Shown here: piece after piece, positions 1 to 7,390 of the stretch
Numbering within the stretch: the stretch's first letter is position 1
Layout: every line of letters starts with the position of its first letter
NCBI GenBank assembly: GCA_964243295.1
Contig: CAXTEJ010000009.1
Location: forward strand, 25,022-89,021
Reading direction: 5' to 3'
DNA: 64,000 nt
Source of the DNA: CAXTEJ01 sp964243295
GTDB lineage: Bacteria > Actinomycetota > Actinomycetes > Actinomycetales > Angustibacteraceae
Notes under the pieces: model-generated
Databases searched by the model: none
Seen by the model: the letters and a program-made list of their open reading frames with translations, nothing else
Told to the model about the DNA's origin: nothing
Program-made: the position numbers and the translations under genes

Positions 1-553
1 GCACGATCTCCATCGTGTGGCGCGCGTCGTCGATCTGGCCGTCGTAGTACTGCAGGGCGCCGACGAGGGAGCTCTTCTTCAGCGCGGGCGCCGCGCGCAG
101 CGCGCCCTTGCGGGTGAGGTGGCGGTGGTGGGGGAGCCCAGCCGACAGGCCCGACGTCATCGCCATGCCGTCGTACAGCGCGACGCCGGCCCCGGCGTAC
201 AGCCGCTCCCAGCCGCGGTGCTGCAGCGGGTACAGGAACGGCACCGGGCGGGCGAGGTGCGGCGCGAGCGTCTTGAGGATGAGGTTGCGCTCGCGCAGCG
301 CCTCGTGCACCAGCGCGAAGTCCAGCATCTCCAGATAGCGCAGGCCGCCGTGCAGCAGCTTGCTCGAGCGGCTCGAGGTGCCGCTGGCGAAGTCGCGCGC
401 CTCGAGCAGGCCCGTGCTGAGCCCGCGCGTGACGGCGTCGAGGGCCGACCCGGCCCCCACCACGCCGCCGCCGATCACGAGGACGTCGAGCTCGTCCCCG
501 TTCGCGAGAGCGTCGATGGACTCCTGGCGGCGGGTGGGGGACAGGTCGGTCAC
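1..553 (-). CDS. glpD: Glycerol-3-phosphate dehydrogenase (FAD), N-terminal part; C-terminus beyond window
   Basis: Oxidises sn-glycerol 3-phosphate to dihydroxyacetone phosphate at the membrane with FAD, the last step of the glycerol pathway encoded by this operon. The translation from the GTG at 553 has the dinucleotide-binding stretch VLVIGGGVVGAG at about residues 23-34, then GLSTGLLEARDFASGTSSRS and the LLHGGLRYLE segment typical of GlpD flavoproteins. About 184 codons are present and the frame is open to base 1, so the gene is cut by the window edge. The start lies 54 bases downstream of glpK, with AAGAGG as ribosome binding site. Its place as third gene of glpF-glpK-glpD supports the call. 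Confidence 0.93.
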   Translation of the reverse strand, partial: MTDLSPTRRQESIDALANGDELDVLVIGGGVVGAGSALDAVTRGLSTGLLEARDFASGTSSRSSKLLHGGLRYLEMLDFALVHEALRERNLILKTLAPHLARPVPFLYPLQHRGWERLYAGAGVALYDGMAMTSGLSAGLPHHRHLTRKGALRAAPALKKSSLVGALQYYDGQIDDARHTMEIV

Positions 554-607
554 GTCAGTACCTCTTCTTGTCGGTGCGTTCGGTGGTGCTGGGTCGAGCG
601 GGCCTGG

Positions 608-2134
608 TCAGCTGACGTCGACCCAGTCGAGCGTGCGCTCGACGGCCTTGTGCCAGCCGTCGAACCCGTCGCTGCGCTGCTGGTCGCTCCACTGCGGCTC
701 CCAGCGCTTGTCCTCGTTCCAGTTGGCGCGCAGCTCGTCGGTGTCCTTCCAGAACCCGACGGCGAGTCCGGCCGCGTAGGCCGCGCCCAGGGCAGTGGTC
801 TCGGCGACGACCGGCTTGCTGACCGGGACGCCGAGGATGTCGGCCTGCAGCTGCATGCACAGGTCGTTGGCGGTCACGCCGCCGTCGACCTTGAGGACCT
901 CGAGGTGCACCCCGGAGTCCTTCTCCATCGCCTCGGTCACGTCGCGGCTCTGGTAGCAGATCGCCTCGAGCGTGGCCCGGGCGATGTGCGCGCCGGTGTT
1001 GAACCGCGACAACCCCACGATGGCGCCGCGGGCGTCCGAGCGCCAGTACGGGGCGAACAACCCCGAGAACGCCGGCACGAAGTAGCAGCCGCCGGTGTCC
1101 TCGACCTGGCGGGCCAGCGTCTCGACCTGACCGGCGCCGCTGATGATTCCAAGCTGGTCGCGCAGCCACTGCACGGCCGAGCCGGTCACCGCGATCGAAC
1201 CCTCCAGGGCGTAGATCGGCTTGGCGTCGCCGAACTGGTAGCAGACCGTCGTCAGGAGGCCGGCGTTGGAGCGCACGAGCTCCTCACCGGTGTTGAGCAG
1301 CATGAAGTTGCCCGTGCCGTAGGTGTTCTTCGCCTCGCCGGGGGCGAAGCACACCTGCCCGACGGTCGCCGCCTGCTGGTCGCCGAGGATGCCCGACAGC
1401 GGCACCTCGCCGCCGAGCGGGCCGCTCGCGAGGGTCGTGCCGTAGTGGTTGGGCTCCGAGGAGGGCCGGATCTGCGGCAGCATCGACCGGGGGATGGTGA
1501 AGAACGACAGCAGCTCGTCGTCCCAGTCGAGGGTCTCCAGGTCCATCAGCATCGTGCGGCTGGCGTTGGTGACGTCGGTGACGTGCACGCCGCCGTCCTT
1601 GCCGCCCGTGAGGTTCCAGATCAGCCACGAGTCGGTGTTGCCGAAGATGGCGTCGCCGGCCTCGGCGGCCTCGCGGACGCCGTCGACGTTCTCGAGGATC
1701 CACTGCACCTTGCCGGCCGAGAAGTACGTCGCCGGCGGCAGGCCGGCCTTGCGGCGGATGACGTCACCGCGGCCGTCGCGGTCGAGCGCGGTCGCGATGC
1801 GGTCGGTGCGGGTGTCCTGCCACACGATCGCGTTGTAGTACGGGCGACCGGTGCGCCTGTCCCAGACCAGCGCGGTCTCACGCTGGTTGGTGATGCCGAG
1901 GGCCGCGAGGTCACGGTAGGTCAGGCCCGCCTTGTTGAGGCCGGTCTGCACCACCGAGCTGGTGCGGTCCCAGATCTCCACCGGGTCGTGCTCGACCCAG
2001 CCGGCCTGCGGCAGGATCTGCTCGTGCTCGAGCTGGTGCTTGGCCACCTCGTTGCCGCTGTGGTCGAACACCATGAACCGGGTGCTCGTCGTCCCCTGGT
2101 CGATCGCTCCTACGTACTGCGGCTCGTCGCTCAC
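608..2134 (-). CDS. glpK: Glycerol kinase
   Basis: Phosphorylates glycerol to glycerol 3-phosphate with ATP in the cytoplasm, trapping glycerol that enters through GlpF. The 508-residue product has the FGGY-kinase N-terminal phosphate loop DQGTTSTR at residues 12-19, the substrate segment LEHEQILPQAGWVEHDP around 36-52, and the C-terminal signature KVDGGVTANDLCMQLQADI near 415. Length matches bacterial GlpK. The GTG start at 2134 is preceded by AAGGGA at good spacing. It sits between glpF (64 bases upstream) and glpD (54 bases downstream) on one strand, so the three are probably one transcript. Confidence 0.97.
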   Translation of the reverse strand: MSDEPQYVGAIDQGTTSTRFMVFDHSGNEVAKHQLEHEQILPQAGWVEHDPVEIWDRTSSVVQTGLNKAGLTYRDLAALGITNQRETALVWDRRTGRPYYNAIVWQDTRTDRIATALDRDGRGDVIRRKAGLPPATYFSAGKVQWILENVDGVREAAEAGDAIFGNTDSWLIWNLTGGKDGGVHVTDVTNASRTMLMDLETLDWDDELLSFFTIPRSMLPQIRPSSEPNHYGTTLASGPLGGEVPLSGILGDQQAATVGQVCFAPGEAKNTYGTGNFMLLNTGEELVRSNAGLLTTVCYQFGDAKPIYALEGSIAVTGSAVQWLRDQLGIISGAGQVETLARQVEDTGGCYFVPAFSGLFAPYWRSDARGAIVGLSRFNTGAHIARATLEAICYQSRDVTEAMEKDSGVHLEVLKVDGGVTANDLCMQLQADILGVPVSKPVVAETTALGAAYAAGLAVGFWKDTDELRANWNEDKRWEPQWSDQQRSDGFDGWHKAVERTLDWVDVS

Positions 2135-2198
2135 GTCGTGGTTCCCTTCACGTCATCGTGGTGGTGCGGGTGGTGGTGCAGGTGGACGCCGGCGGTGC

Positions 2199-3062
2199 TC
2201 ACGCGCGGGCGTGCGCGCCGCGGCCGGGCTCGGGGGAGCGTGCGGCGTCGTCCTCGGTGTCGGTGCGGCCGGGCTCGGCGTCGTCGTCCGACACCGGGAG
2301 GAAGCGGCCGATCAGGCCGTCGTAGAGGGCCGCGCCGATCAGCGCGCCGATGATGGGCCCGATGATCGGCACCCAGAAGTAGAGGTCGCCGTACTGGTCG
2401 CGGAACGCCGTGCCGTAGCCGGTGATGAACGAGGCGAGGCGCGGGCCGAGGTCACGCGCCGGGTTGATGGCGTAGCCAGCGTTGGTGCCCCACGCCATGC
2501 CGATCGCGACGACGATGAGGCCGACGATGAACGGCGTGAGGTTCAGGCCCGGGGCCGAGTTGCGGATGTCGCCCACCGCGAGGATGAGCAGCATCAGGAT
2601 GGCCGTGCCGATGATCTGGTCGCGCAGCGCGCCTCCGGTGTGCACGTCCGCGGCACCGTTGCCGGGCAGCGTGGAGAAGATGCCCTGCGACTTGATGGTG
2701 TGTCCCGGGTCGAACGTGGCGATGACCTCGGTGTAGTTCCACCGCACCACGAGCGCAGCGGCGAACGCGCCGAGCAGCTGGGCGCCGGCGTACGGAGCGA
2801 CCTTGCTCCAGGAGAACCCGCGGAACGCCGCGAGCGCGATGGTGACCGCGGGGTTGAGGTGGGCGCCGGAGATGCGGCCGGCGACGTAGACGCCGAGTGT
2901 CACGCCGAGGCCCCACGCCCAGGCGATGGAGTCGTGGTCGCCGATGCCGCCCGCGACGACCTGCGCCACGACGCCGACACCGAACAGGATGAGGATGAAC
3001 GTCCCGGCGAACTCGGCGCTGAGCTCAGCCGCCAAGGACCGCCGCTTGAGGATGTCTGACAT
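2199..3062 (-). CDS. glpF: Glycerol uptake facilitator (MIP/aquaglyceroporin family)
   Basis: Membrane channel for glycerol uptake, first gene of the glp operon. The 287-residue protein has six hydrophobic segments and both half-helix NPA signatures: SGAHLNPAVT in the first half and YAINPARDLGPR in the second. The Asp directly after the second NPAR is typical of glycerol-conducting members rather than strict aquaporins. I chose the ATG at 3062 (MSDILKRRS) because GAGGGG precedes it and family members begin there. The open frame continues 57 codons upstream without family similarity. The C-terminal tail is acidic and Arg-rich. Confidence 0.93.
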   Translation of the reverse strand: MSDILKRRSLAAELSAEFAGTFILILFGVGVVAQVVAGGIGDHDSIAWAWGLGVTLGVYVAGRISGAHLNPAVTIALAAFRGFSWSKVAPYAGAQLLGAFAAALVVRWNYTEVIATFDPGHTIKSQGIFSTLPGNGAADVHTGGALRDQIIGTAILMLLILAVGDIRNSAPGLNLTPFIVGLIVVAIGMAWGTNAGYAINPARDLGPRLASFITGYGTAFRDQYGDLYFWVPIIGPIIGALIGAALYDGLIGRFLPVSDDDAEPGRTDTEDDAARSPEPGRGAHARA

Positions 3063-3146
3063 GGTCCGCCCCTCGCTGAAGCCGGGCCTCTTTGCCCGAC
3101 GCGATCTTGACGCTAGGGCGGCCGCCCGGAGGCCACAAGGGTCAGC

Positions 3147-3163
3147 GTTCGGCTGTGCCGAAC
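3147..3163. promoter_or_regulatory. Inverted repeat upstream of glpF, candidate operator
   Basis: GTTCGGC-TGT-GCCGAAC, perfect 7-base arms, lies about 85 bases upstream of the glpF start in the divergent region shared with the stress-protein gene at 3269. A second half-site-like ATTCGGCGGA follows at once. Glycerol operons in actinobacteria are often controlled by IclR-type GylR/GlpR proteins, so this is a candidate operator; that assignment is inference. Confidence 0.35.
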
Positions 3164-3268
3164 ATTCGGCGGACGTCGCCGCGGCAGCCGGCGTCCGGGC
3201 GAGTCCCAGGAGACGTCCAGCGACGCGTGCCACGATGGACGCTCACGGCACCGTCCTAGGAGATCGCG

Positions 3269-3781
3269 ATGGCATCCAGCAGCCCCACCACCCGGCCGGG
3301 CGCCCGCCCCGTCCTCGCCCTCGACTACCCCATGTCGCTCGGCGTCCTCGCGACGTACGAGGAGGCGCAGCGCGCCGTCGACTACCTGTCCGACCAGGAG
3401 TTCCCGGTGCAGAACTGCATGATCGTCGGCACCGAGCTCAAGCAGGTCGAGCGCGTCACGGGCCGCCTCACCTACGCCCGGGCGGCGATCGCGGGTGCGG
3501 CGTCCGGCGCCTGGATGGGGCTGTTCGTCGGCATCCTGCTCAGCCTCTTCTCGGACGGCGGCAGCGCGGTCGCCGCGGTGCTGACCGGTGTGCTGTTCGG
3601 CGTCGTCTTCGGCATGGCGCTCGGGATCGCGAGCTACGCCGCGACCGGCGGCCGCCGCGACTTCACCTCGGTGTCGCAGGTCGTGGCCACGCGCTACGAG
3701 GTGCTCGTCGAGCACAAGCTCCTGGCGCAGGCCCAGGAGATGCTGCTTCGCATGCCGAACCGCCCGCAGAGCGTCGCCTGA
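3269..3781 (+). CDS. YflT-type general stress protein with two TM segments
   Basis: A 170-residue protein resembling the actinobacterial general stress protein family (YflT/GsiB-like N-terminal domain). Residues about 30-75 (LGVLATYEEAQRAVDYLSDQ, then the VQNCMIVGTELKQVERVTGR stretch) form the soluble alpha/beta domain. Two strongly hydrophobic glycine/valine-rich segments follow at about 75-95 and 100-125, then a short cytosolic tail. AGGAG precedes the ATG at 3269. The gene is divergent from glpF and convergent with pepP. The biochemical role of this family is not established; I infer membrane association from the hydrophobic segments only. Confidence 0.75.
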   Translation: MASSSPTTRPGARPVLALDYPMSLGVLATYEEAQRAVDYLSDQEFPVQNCMIVGTELKQVERVTGRLTYARAAIAGAASGAWMGLFVGILLSLFSDGGSAVAAVLTGVLFGVVFGMALGIASYAATGGRRDFTSVSQVVATRYEVLVEHKLLAQAQEMLLRMPNRPQSVA

Positions 3782-3811
3782 CCCGGCTGGCGACCCGACG
3801 GCGTCCCGCGC

Positions 3812-5365
3812 TCAGCCGCTCAGCCGGGCCATCCACGCCTCGACCTCGTCGGGGTCGCGCGGCAGCGCCGCGGACAGGTTGACGCAGCCGTCCTCGGTGA
3901 CGAGCACGTCGTCCTCGATGCGCACGCCGATGCCGCGCAGCTCCTCGGGGATCGAGTGGTCGTCGGCCTTGAAGTACAGCCCCGGCTCGACCGTGATCAC
4001 CATGCCCGGCAGCAGGTCGGCCTCGCGGGCGTTCTCGCGGCGGGCCAGCGAGCAGTCGTGGACGTCGATGCCGAGGTGGTGGCTGGTGCCGTGCACCATC
4101 CACCGGCGGTGGTAGCCGCCCTCGTCCGACAGCGAGGTCTCGGCGTCGACGGGCAGCAGCCCCCACTGCGCCAGCCGCTCGGCGATGACCGCGATGGCGG
4201 CGGCGTGCACGTCCTTGAACTTGTTGCCCGGCCGGACCGCCGCCATGCCGGCCTCCTGGGCGTCGAGCACGGCCTGGTAGACCCGGCGCTGCACCTCGCT
4301 GAACCGCCCGTTCACCGGCATGGTGCGCGTGACGTCAGCGGTGTAGAGCGAGTCGACCTCGACGCCCGCGTCGACCAGGATCAGGTCGCCCTCGCGCACG
4401 TCGCCGTCGTTGCGGATCCAGTGCAGCGTGCAGGCGTGGTCGCCGGCGGCGGCGATGCTGTCGTAGCCGACGCCGTTGCCGCTGTGGCGGGCGACGAGCC
4501 CGAACTGCCCCTCGACCCAGCGCTCGCCGCGTCCCTTGGCGACGGCGTCCGGCAGGGTGCGGACGATCGCCTCGAAGCCCTCGGCGGTCGCAGCGCACGC
4601 CTCGCGCAGCTGCTCGACCTCCCACTCGTCCTTGGTCAGGCGCAGCTCGGAGAGCATGACCGCGAGCTCGGTGTCGGCCTGCTCGGCGGCCTCGGTCTCG
4701 ACCTGTGCGCCCGCCCGGGCCCGGTCGACCGTGGCGGTGACCGCGGGGTCGGCCTCGCGCAGGAGGCGCACGGCCACAGCGCCGGCGTCCTTGGCGACGG
4801 CGTCGGCGAGCTCGTCGAGGTGGCGGGCGGTCAGACCCAGCTCGGCTTCGATCTCGGCGAGGCTGGGCCTGACGCCGACCCACAGCTCGCCGTAGCGGGC
4901 GTCGGCGTAGAACTCCTCGGTGTCGCGGCCGGCGCGCGGGCGGAAGAACAGCACCGCCTCGTGGCCGCCGCCCTCGACCGGCTCGAGCACCAGCACGGCG
5001 TCGGGCTCGCGGTCGGCACCGAGACCGGTGAGGTGGGCGAACGCCGAGTGCGGCCGGAAGACGTAGTCGCAGTCGTTGGAGCGGGTCTTCAGCGCGCCGG
5101 CCGGGACGACGACCCGCTCGCCCGGGAACGCCGCCGACACGCTCGCGCGGCGCTGCTCGGCGTACGGCGCGACCGCGGCGCGCTCGGGCAGCGCCTCCGT
5201 GCGCGGCGCCCACCCCTGGGCGATGAACTCGCGGAAGGCGGGCGAGGTCGGCCGCTCCCGGTGGTCCTCCACCGGCGTTGCCGCCGCCGTCTCGGGGGCG
5301 GTCTGCTCACCCGCGGTCGGCTCGGTCTGCTGCCCGGTCTGTCGCTGCGTCTGCTCGTCGGTCAC
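3812..5365 (-). CDS. pepP: Xaa-Pro aminopeptidase (aminopeptidase P, M24B)
   Basis: Metallopeptidase that removes N-terminal residues preceding proline. Of 517 residues, the first 40 or so are Gln/Thr/Glu-rich and probably disordered, then the AMP_N domain (FRPHSAFAHLTGL) and the M24 pita-bread domain follow. The dinuclear metal ligands are visible: two Asp in DAGVEVDSLYTADVTRTM (about residues 331 and 342), the His in VHGTSHHLGIDVHD (about 425), Glu in VEPGLYF (about 457) and Glu in RIEDDVLVTEDG (about 484). All five are present, so the enzyme should be active. It is a single gene between convergent and divergent neighbours. Confidence 0.93.
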   Translation of the reverse strand: MTDEQTQRQTGQQTEPTAGEQTAPETAAATPVEDHRERPTSPAFREFIAQGWAPRTEALPERAAVAPYAEQRRASVSAAFPGERVVVPAGALKTRSNDCDYVFRPHSAFAHLTGLGADREPDAVLVLEPVEGGGHEAVLFFRPRAGRDTEEFYADARYGELWVGVRPSLAEIEAELGLTARHLDELADAVAKDAGAVAVRLLREADPAVTATVDRARAGAQVETEAAEQADTELAVMLSELRLTKDEWEVEQLREACAATAEGFEAIVRTLPDAVAKGRGERWVEGQFGLVARHSGNGVGYDSIAAAGDHACTLHWIRNDGDVREGDLILVDAGVEVDSLYTADVTRTMPVNGRFSEVQRRVYQAVLDAQEAGMAAVRPGNKFKDVHAAAIAVIAERLAQWGLLPVDAETSLSDEGGYHRRWMVHGTSHHLGIDVHDCSLARRENAREADLLPGMVITVEPGLYFKADDHSIPEELRGIGVRIEDDVLVTEDGCVNLSAALPRDPDEVEAWMARLSG

Positions 5366-5423
5366 CGGCCCATCGTGGCACCCCCCGCCCCGTCGGGGCA
5401 GCCCCGGTGGCTACCTTCCCGCC

Positions 5424-6527
5424 ATGACCGGTGTCGACGACGCGCTGACCCTCGGCGAGCGCTTCCGCCGTCACGCGGCGGTCTGCACGTCGCCGCTGTA
5501 CGCCGGTCTGCTGGCCGGCATGGCCGACGACTGGGACGCCGGTGGCCCGGTGCGCGAGGTCGTGGCCGGTCACGAGGACGCTCCGGCCGGCTCGATGGTG
5601 CAGCTGCGGGTGCTCGCCGGGCTGCACCGGCTGGTGCTGCTGCGCGAGGCGCCCCAGCTCGCGACCTTCTACCCCTCGGCCGGCGGCCACGGCTCACCCG
5701 AGGGCGCGTGGCCGGTGGCCCGCGAGGTCATGGCGACCCACGTCGAGCAGCTGCGCGGCTCGCTCGCCACCGCGCCGCAGACCAACGAGGTCGGGCGCTC
5801 TGCCCCGCTCGTGGTGGGGCTGCTCGACGCGGTCCACCGCAGCGGGCTGCACCGGGTGCGGCTGCTGGAGGTCGGGGCGAGCGCCGGCCTCAACCTGCTC
5901 GTCGACCGCTACCGCGTGGACGGGCCGGACTGGTCCTTCGGGCCGCCGGACGCCGCGGTGCACCTCGCCGACGCCGTCCGGCACGACCGCGGCGCCCTGC
6001 TGGTCGACGGGGTGCGGCCGCAGGTGGAGGTGGTGCAGCGGCGCGGCTGCGACCTCGCGCCGGTCGACGCCACCACGCAGGACGGGCGGCTGCTGCTCAC
6101 GTCGTACGTGTGGCCCGACCAGGTCGAGCGGTTCGAGCGGCTGCGCCTCGCGCTGGCCGAGGCGAAGGCCCACCCGGTCACGGTCGACGCGGCGCCGGCG
6201 GGGGAGTGGCTCGAGCGCGTCCTCGCCGAGCCGGCCGGCCCCGGCGTCCTGACCGTCGTATGGCAGTCGATCACCCGGCTGTACTGGCCGGCCGGGGAGG
6301 TCGCGCGCGTCGAGGCCGCGGTCGCCGCCGCCGGACGCCGGATCCCGCTCGCGCACGTGAGCATGGAGTACCCCGACCTCGGCGGTGAGCACCCGACCCT
6401 CGACGTCCGCGTCTGGCGCGACGGCCGGCCCGACGGCGTCCGACACGAGCTTGGCACGGTCGGTGACCACGGTCTGCCCGTCGTGCTCCACCCGGGTGTG
6501 ACGCTCACCACCGGGTCAACTTCCTGA
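5424..6527 (+). CDS. DUF2332 domain protein
   Basis: A 367-residue protein of the actinobacterial DUF2332 family, recognised by its whole-length pattern: an N-terminal segment about Cys/Ser-rich substrates (FRRHAAVCTSPLYAGLLAGM), FYPSAGG, then LLEVGASAGLNLLVDRY near residues 150-170, which looks like a nucleotide- or SAM-binding glycine loop, and QSITRLYWPAGE towards the C-terminus. No function is established for the family; a methyltransferase-like fold is only suggested by the glycine loop. I chose the ATG at 5424, which is the first plausible start after the divergent pepP start at 5365. Confidence 0.8.
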   Translation: MTGVDDALTLGERFRRHAAVCTSPLYAGLLAGMADDWDAGGPVREVVAGHEDAPAGSMVQLRVLAGLHRLVLLREAPQLATFYPSAGGHGSPEGAWPVAREVMATHVEQLRGSLATAPQTNEVGRSAPLVVGLLDAVHRSGLHRVRLLEVGASAGLNLLVDRYRVDGPDWSFGPPDAAVHLADAVRHDRGALLVDGVRPQVEVVQRRGCDLAPVDATTQDGRLLLTSYVWPDQVERFERLRLALAEAKAHPVTVDAAPAGEWLERVLAEPAGPGVLTVVWQSITRLYWPAGEVARVEAAVAAAGRRIPLAHVSMEYPDLGGEHPTLDVRVWRDGRPDGVRHELGTVGDHGLPVVLHPGVTLTTGSTS

Positions 6528-6550
6528 TCCACGCTGCCGAGACCACGCTC

Positions 6551-6718
6551 ATGGCAGCGCAGCCGGCAGCGGCGGACACAGTCGTCCCGTGCGTGCGCTA
6601 CCCCGGTTTCGAGCACCCCGAGGGCGCGTGCGGCTGCTTCCACGGCGGGCGGCCGCCGGTGTACGGGCCGACGTCGACGTACGCCCCGGTGCCCCGGCCG
6701 CGGCCGGCGACCGACTAG
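6551..6718 (+). CDS. Small cysteine-containing hypothetical protein (55 aa)
   Basis: A short frame directly downstream (23 bases) of the DUF2332 gene. Nearly every codon ends in G or C, as in neighbouring real genes, which argues that it is translated. The product has a hydrophilic core with VRYPGFEHPEGACGCFHGGR (Cys 14, 31 and 33) and a proline-rich tail. The CxC plus nearby His could bind metal, but no family is recognised. The ribosome binding site is weak. It may be cotranscribed with the upstream gene. Confidence 0.5.
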   Translation: MAAQPAAADTVVPCVRYPGFEHPEGACGCFHGGRPPVYGPTSTYAPVPRPRPATD

Positions 6719-6734
6719 CGGCGAGCTCGATCGG

Positions 6735-7226
6735 TCAGCGCGCCAGCCACTGCTTGCCGAGGCGCTCCTCGGTGCGCAGCCCCGCGCGGATGGCAGGCTC
6801 GGCGGCCTTCTCGATCTTGCCGCCGACGAGCGGCACGGACGCCTTGAGGTCGGCGGTGAGCTCCTCGACCGACTGCCCGGCCGACCCGCGCAGCGCCAGG
6901 GTGCCCGTCAGCCGCACCGGCGCGCCGCCGATCTCGAGCGTGATGGTGCCGGTGCGCGAGCCGTCCGGCTGCGCGGCGTTCCACTGGTCGACGCGCACGA
7001 CGGTGAGCGTCTGGCCGACGAACCGCTTGACGAAGTCGGGCACCTCGTCGGTCGGCAGGTCGCGGCGGCTGGTGACCGTGGCGCCGCCGCCGGCCTCGAC
7101 CACCTCGACCGTCGAGCTGAGGGCACCGGTCGCGGCGCACACCTGCTCGAGGAACGTGCGGTCGGTCAGCATGGCGAAGACCGCCTCGGGACCGGCCGGG
7201 TAGTCGACCTGAGCGGTGAGCTGCAC
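6735..7226 (-). CDS. DUF2505 domain protein (START-like fold)
   Basis: About 163 residues matching the DUF2505 family: an N-terminal beta strand and helix (LTAQVDYPAGPEAVFAMLTD), a central beta sheet (VTSRRDLPTDEVPDFVKRFV), then a C-terminal helix with GGKIEKAAEPAIRAGLRTEE. The pattern of strands and long terminal helix is that of SRPBCC/START-like ligand-binding folds. Function is unknown. The frame is open to a GTG at 7268, but family members start close to the first strand, so the GTG at 7226 is preferred. It is convergent with the small gene at 6551 and divergent from the glutamate dehydrogenase gene. Confidence 0.75.
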   Translation of the reverse strand: MQLTAQVDYPAGPEAVFAMLTDRTFLEQVCAATGALSSTVEVVEAGGGATVTSRRDLPTDEVPDFVKRFVGQTLTVVRVDQWNAAQPDGSRTGTITLEIGGAPVRLTGTLALRGSAGQSVEELTADLKASVPLVGGKIEKAAEPAIRAGLRTEERLGKQWLAR

Positions 7227-7390
7227 GGGTGGGCCTGCTTCCTGGTCGTGGTGGGGTGCCGGCGACACGCTAGTCGCGCCGGCCGGTCGGATGACCGATC
7301 GGGTGGTGGGCGCGGTGCGCGCGGCGGCGCGCCCGTCCGCTGTGGGTAGGTTGGAGAGCGCGTGCGACGGAGCACGCCCGCGGGGGCCTC

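Noticed and set aside
17..2353. Long plus-strand open frame (778 codons) across glpD/glpK/glpF
   Set aside because: Antisense of real genes; the product is Arg/Ala/Val-rich with no domain, as expected from complementary G/C-ending codons.
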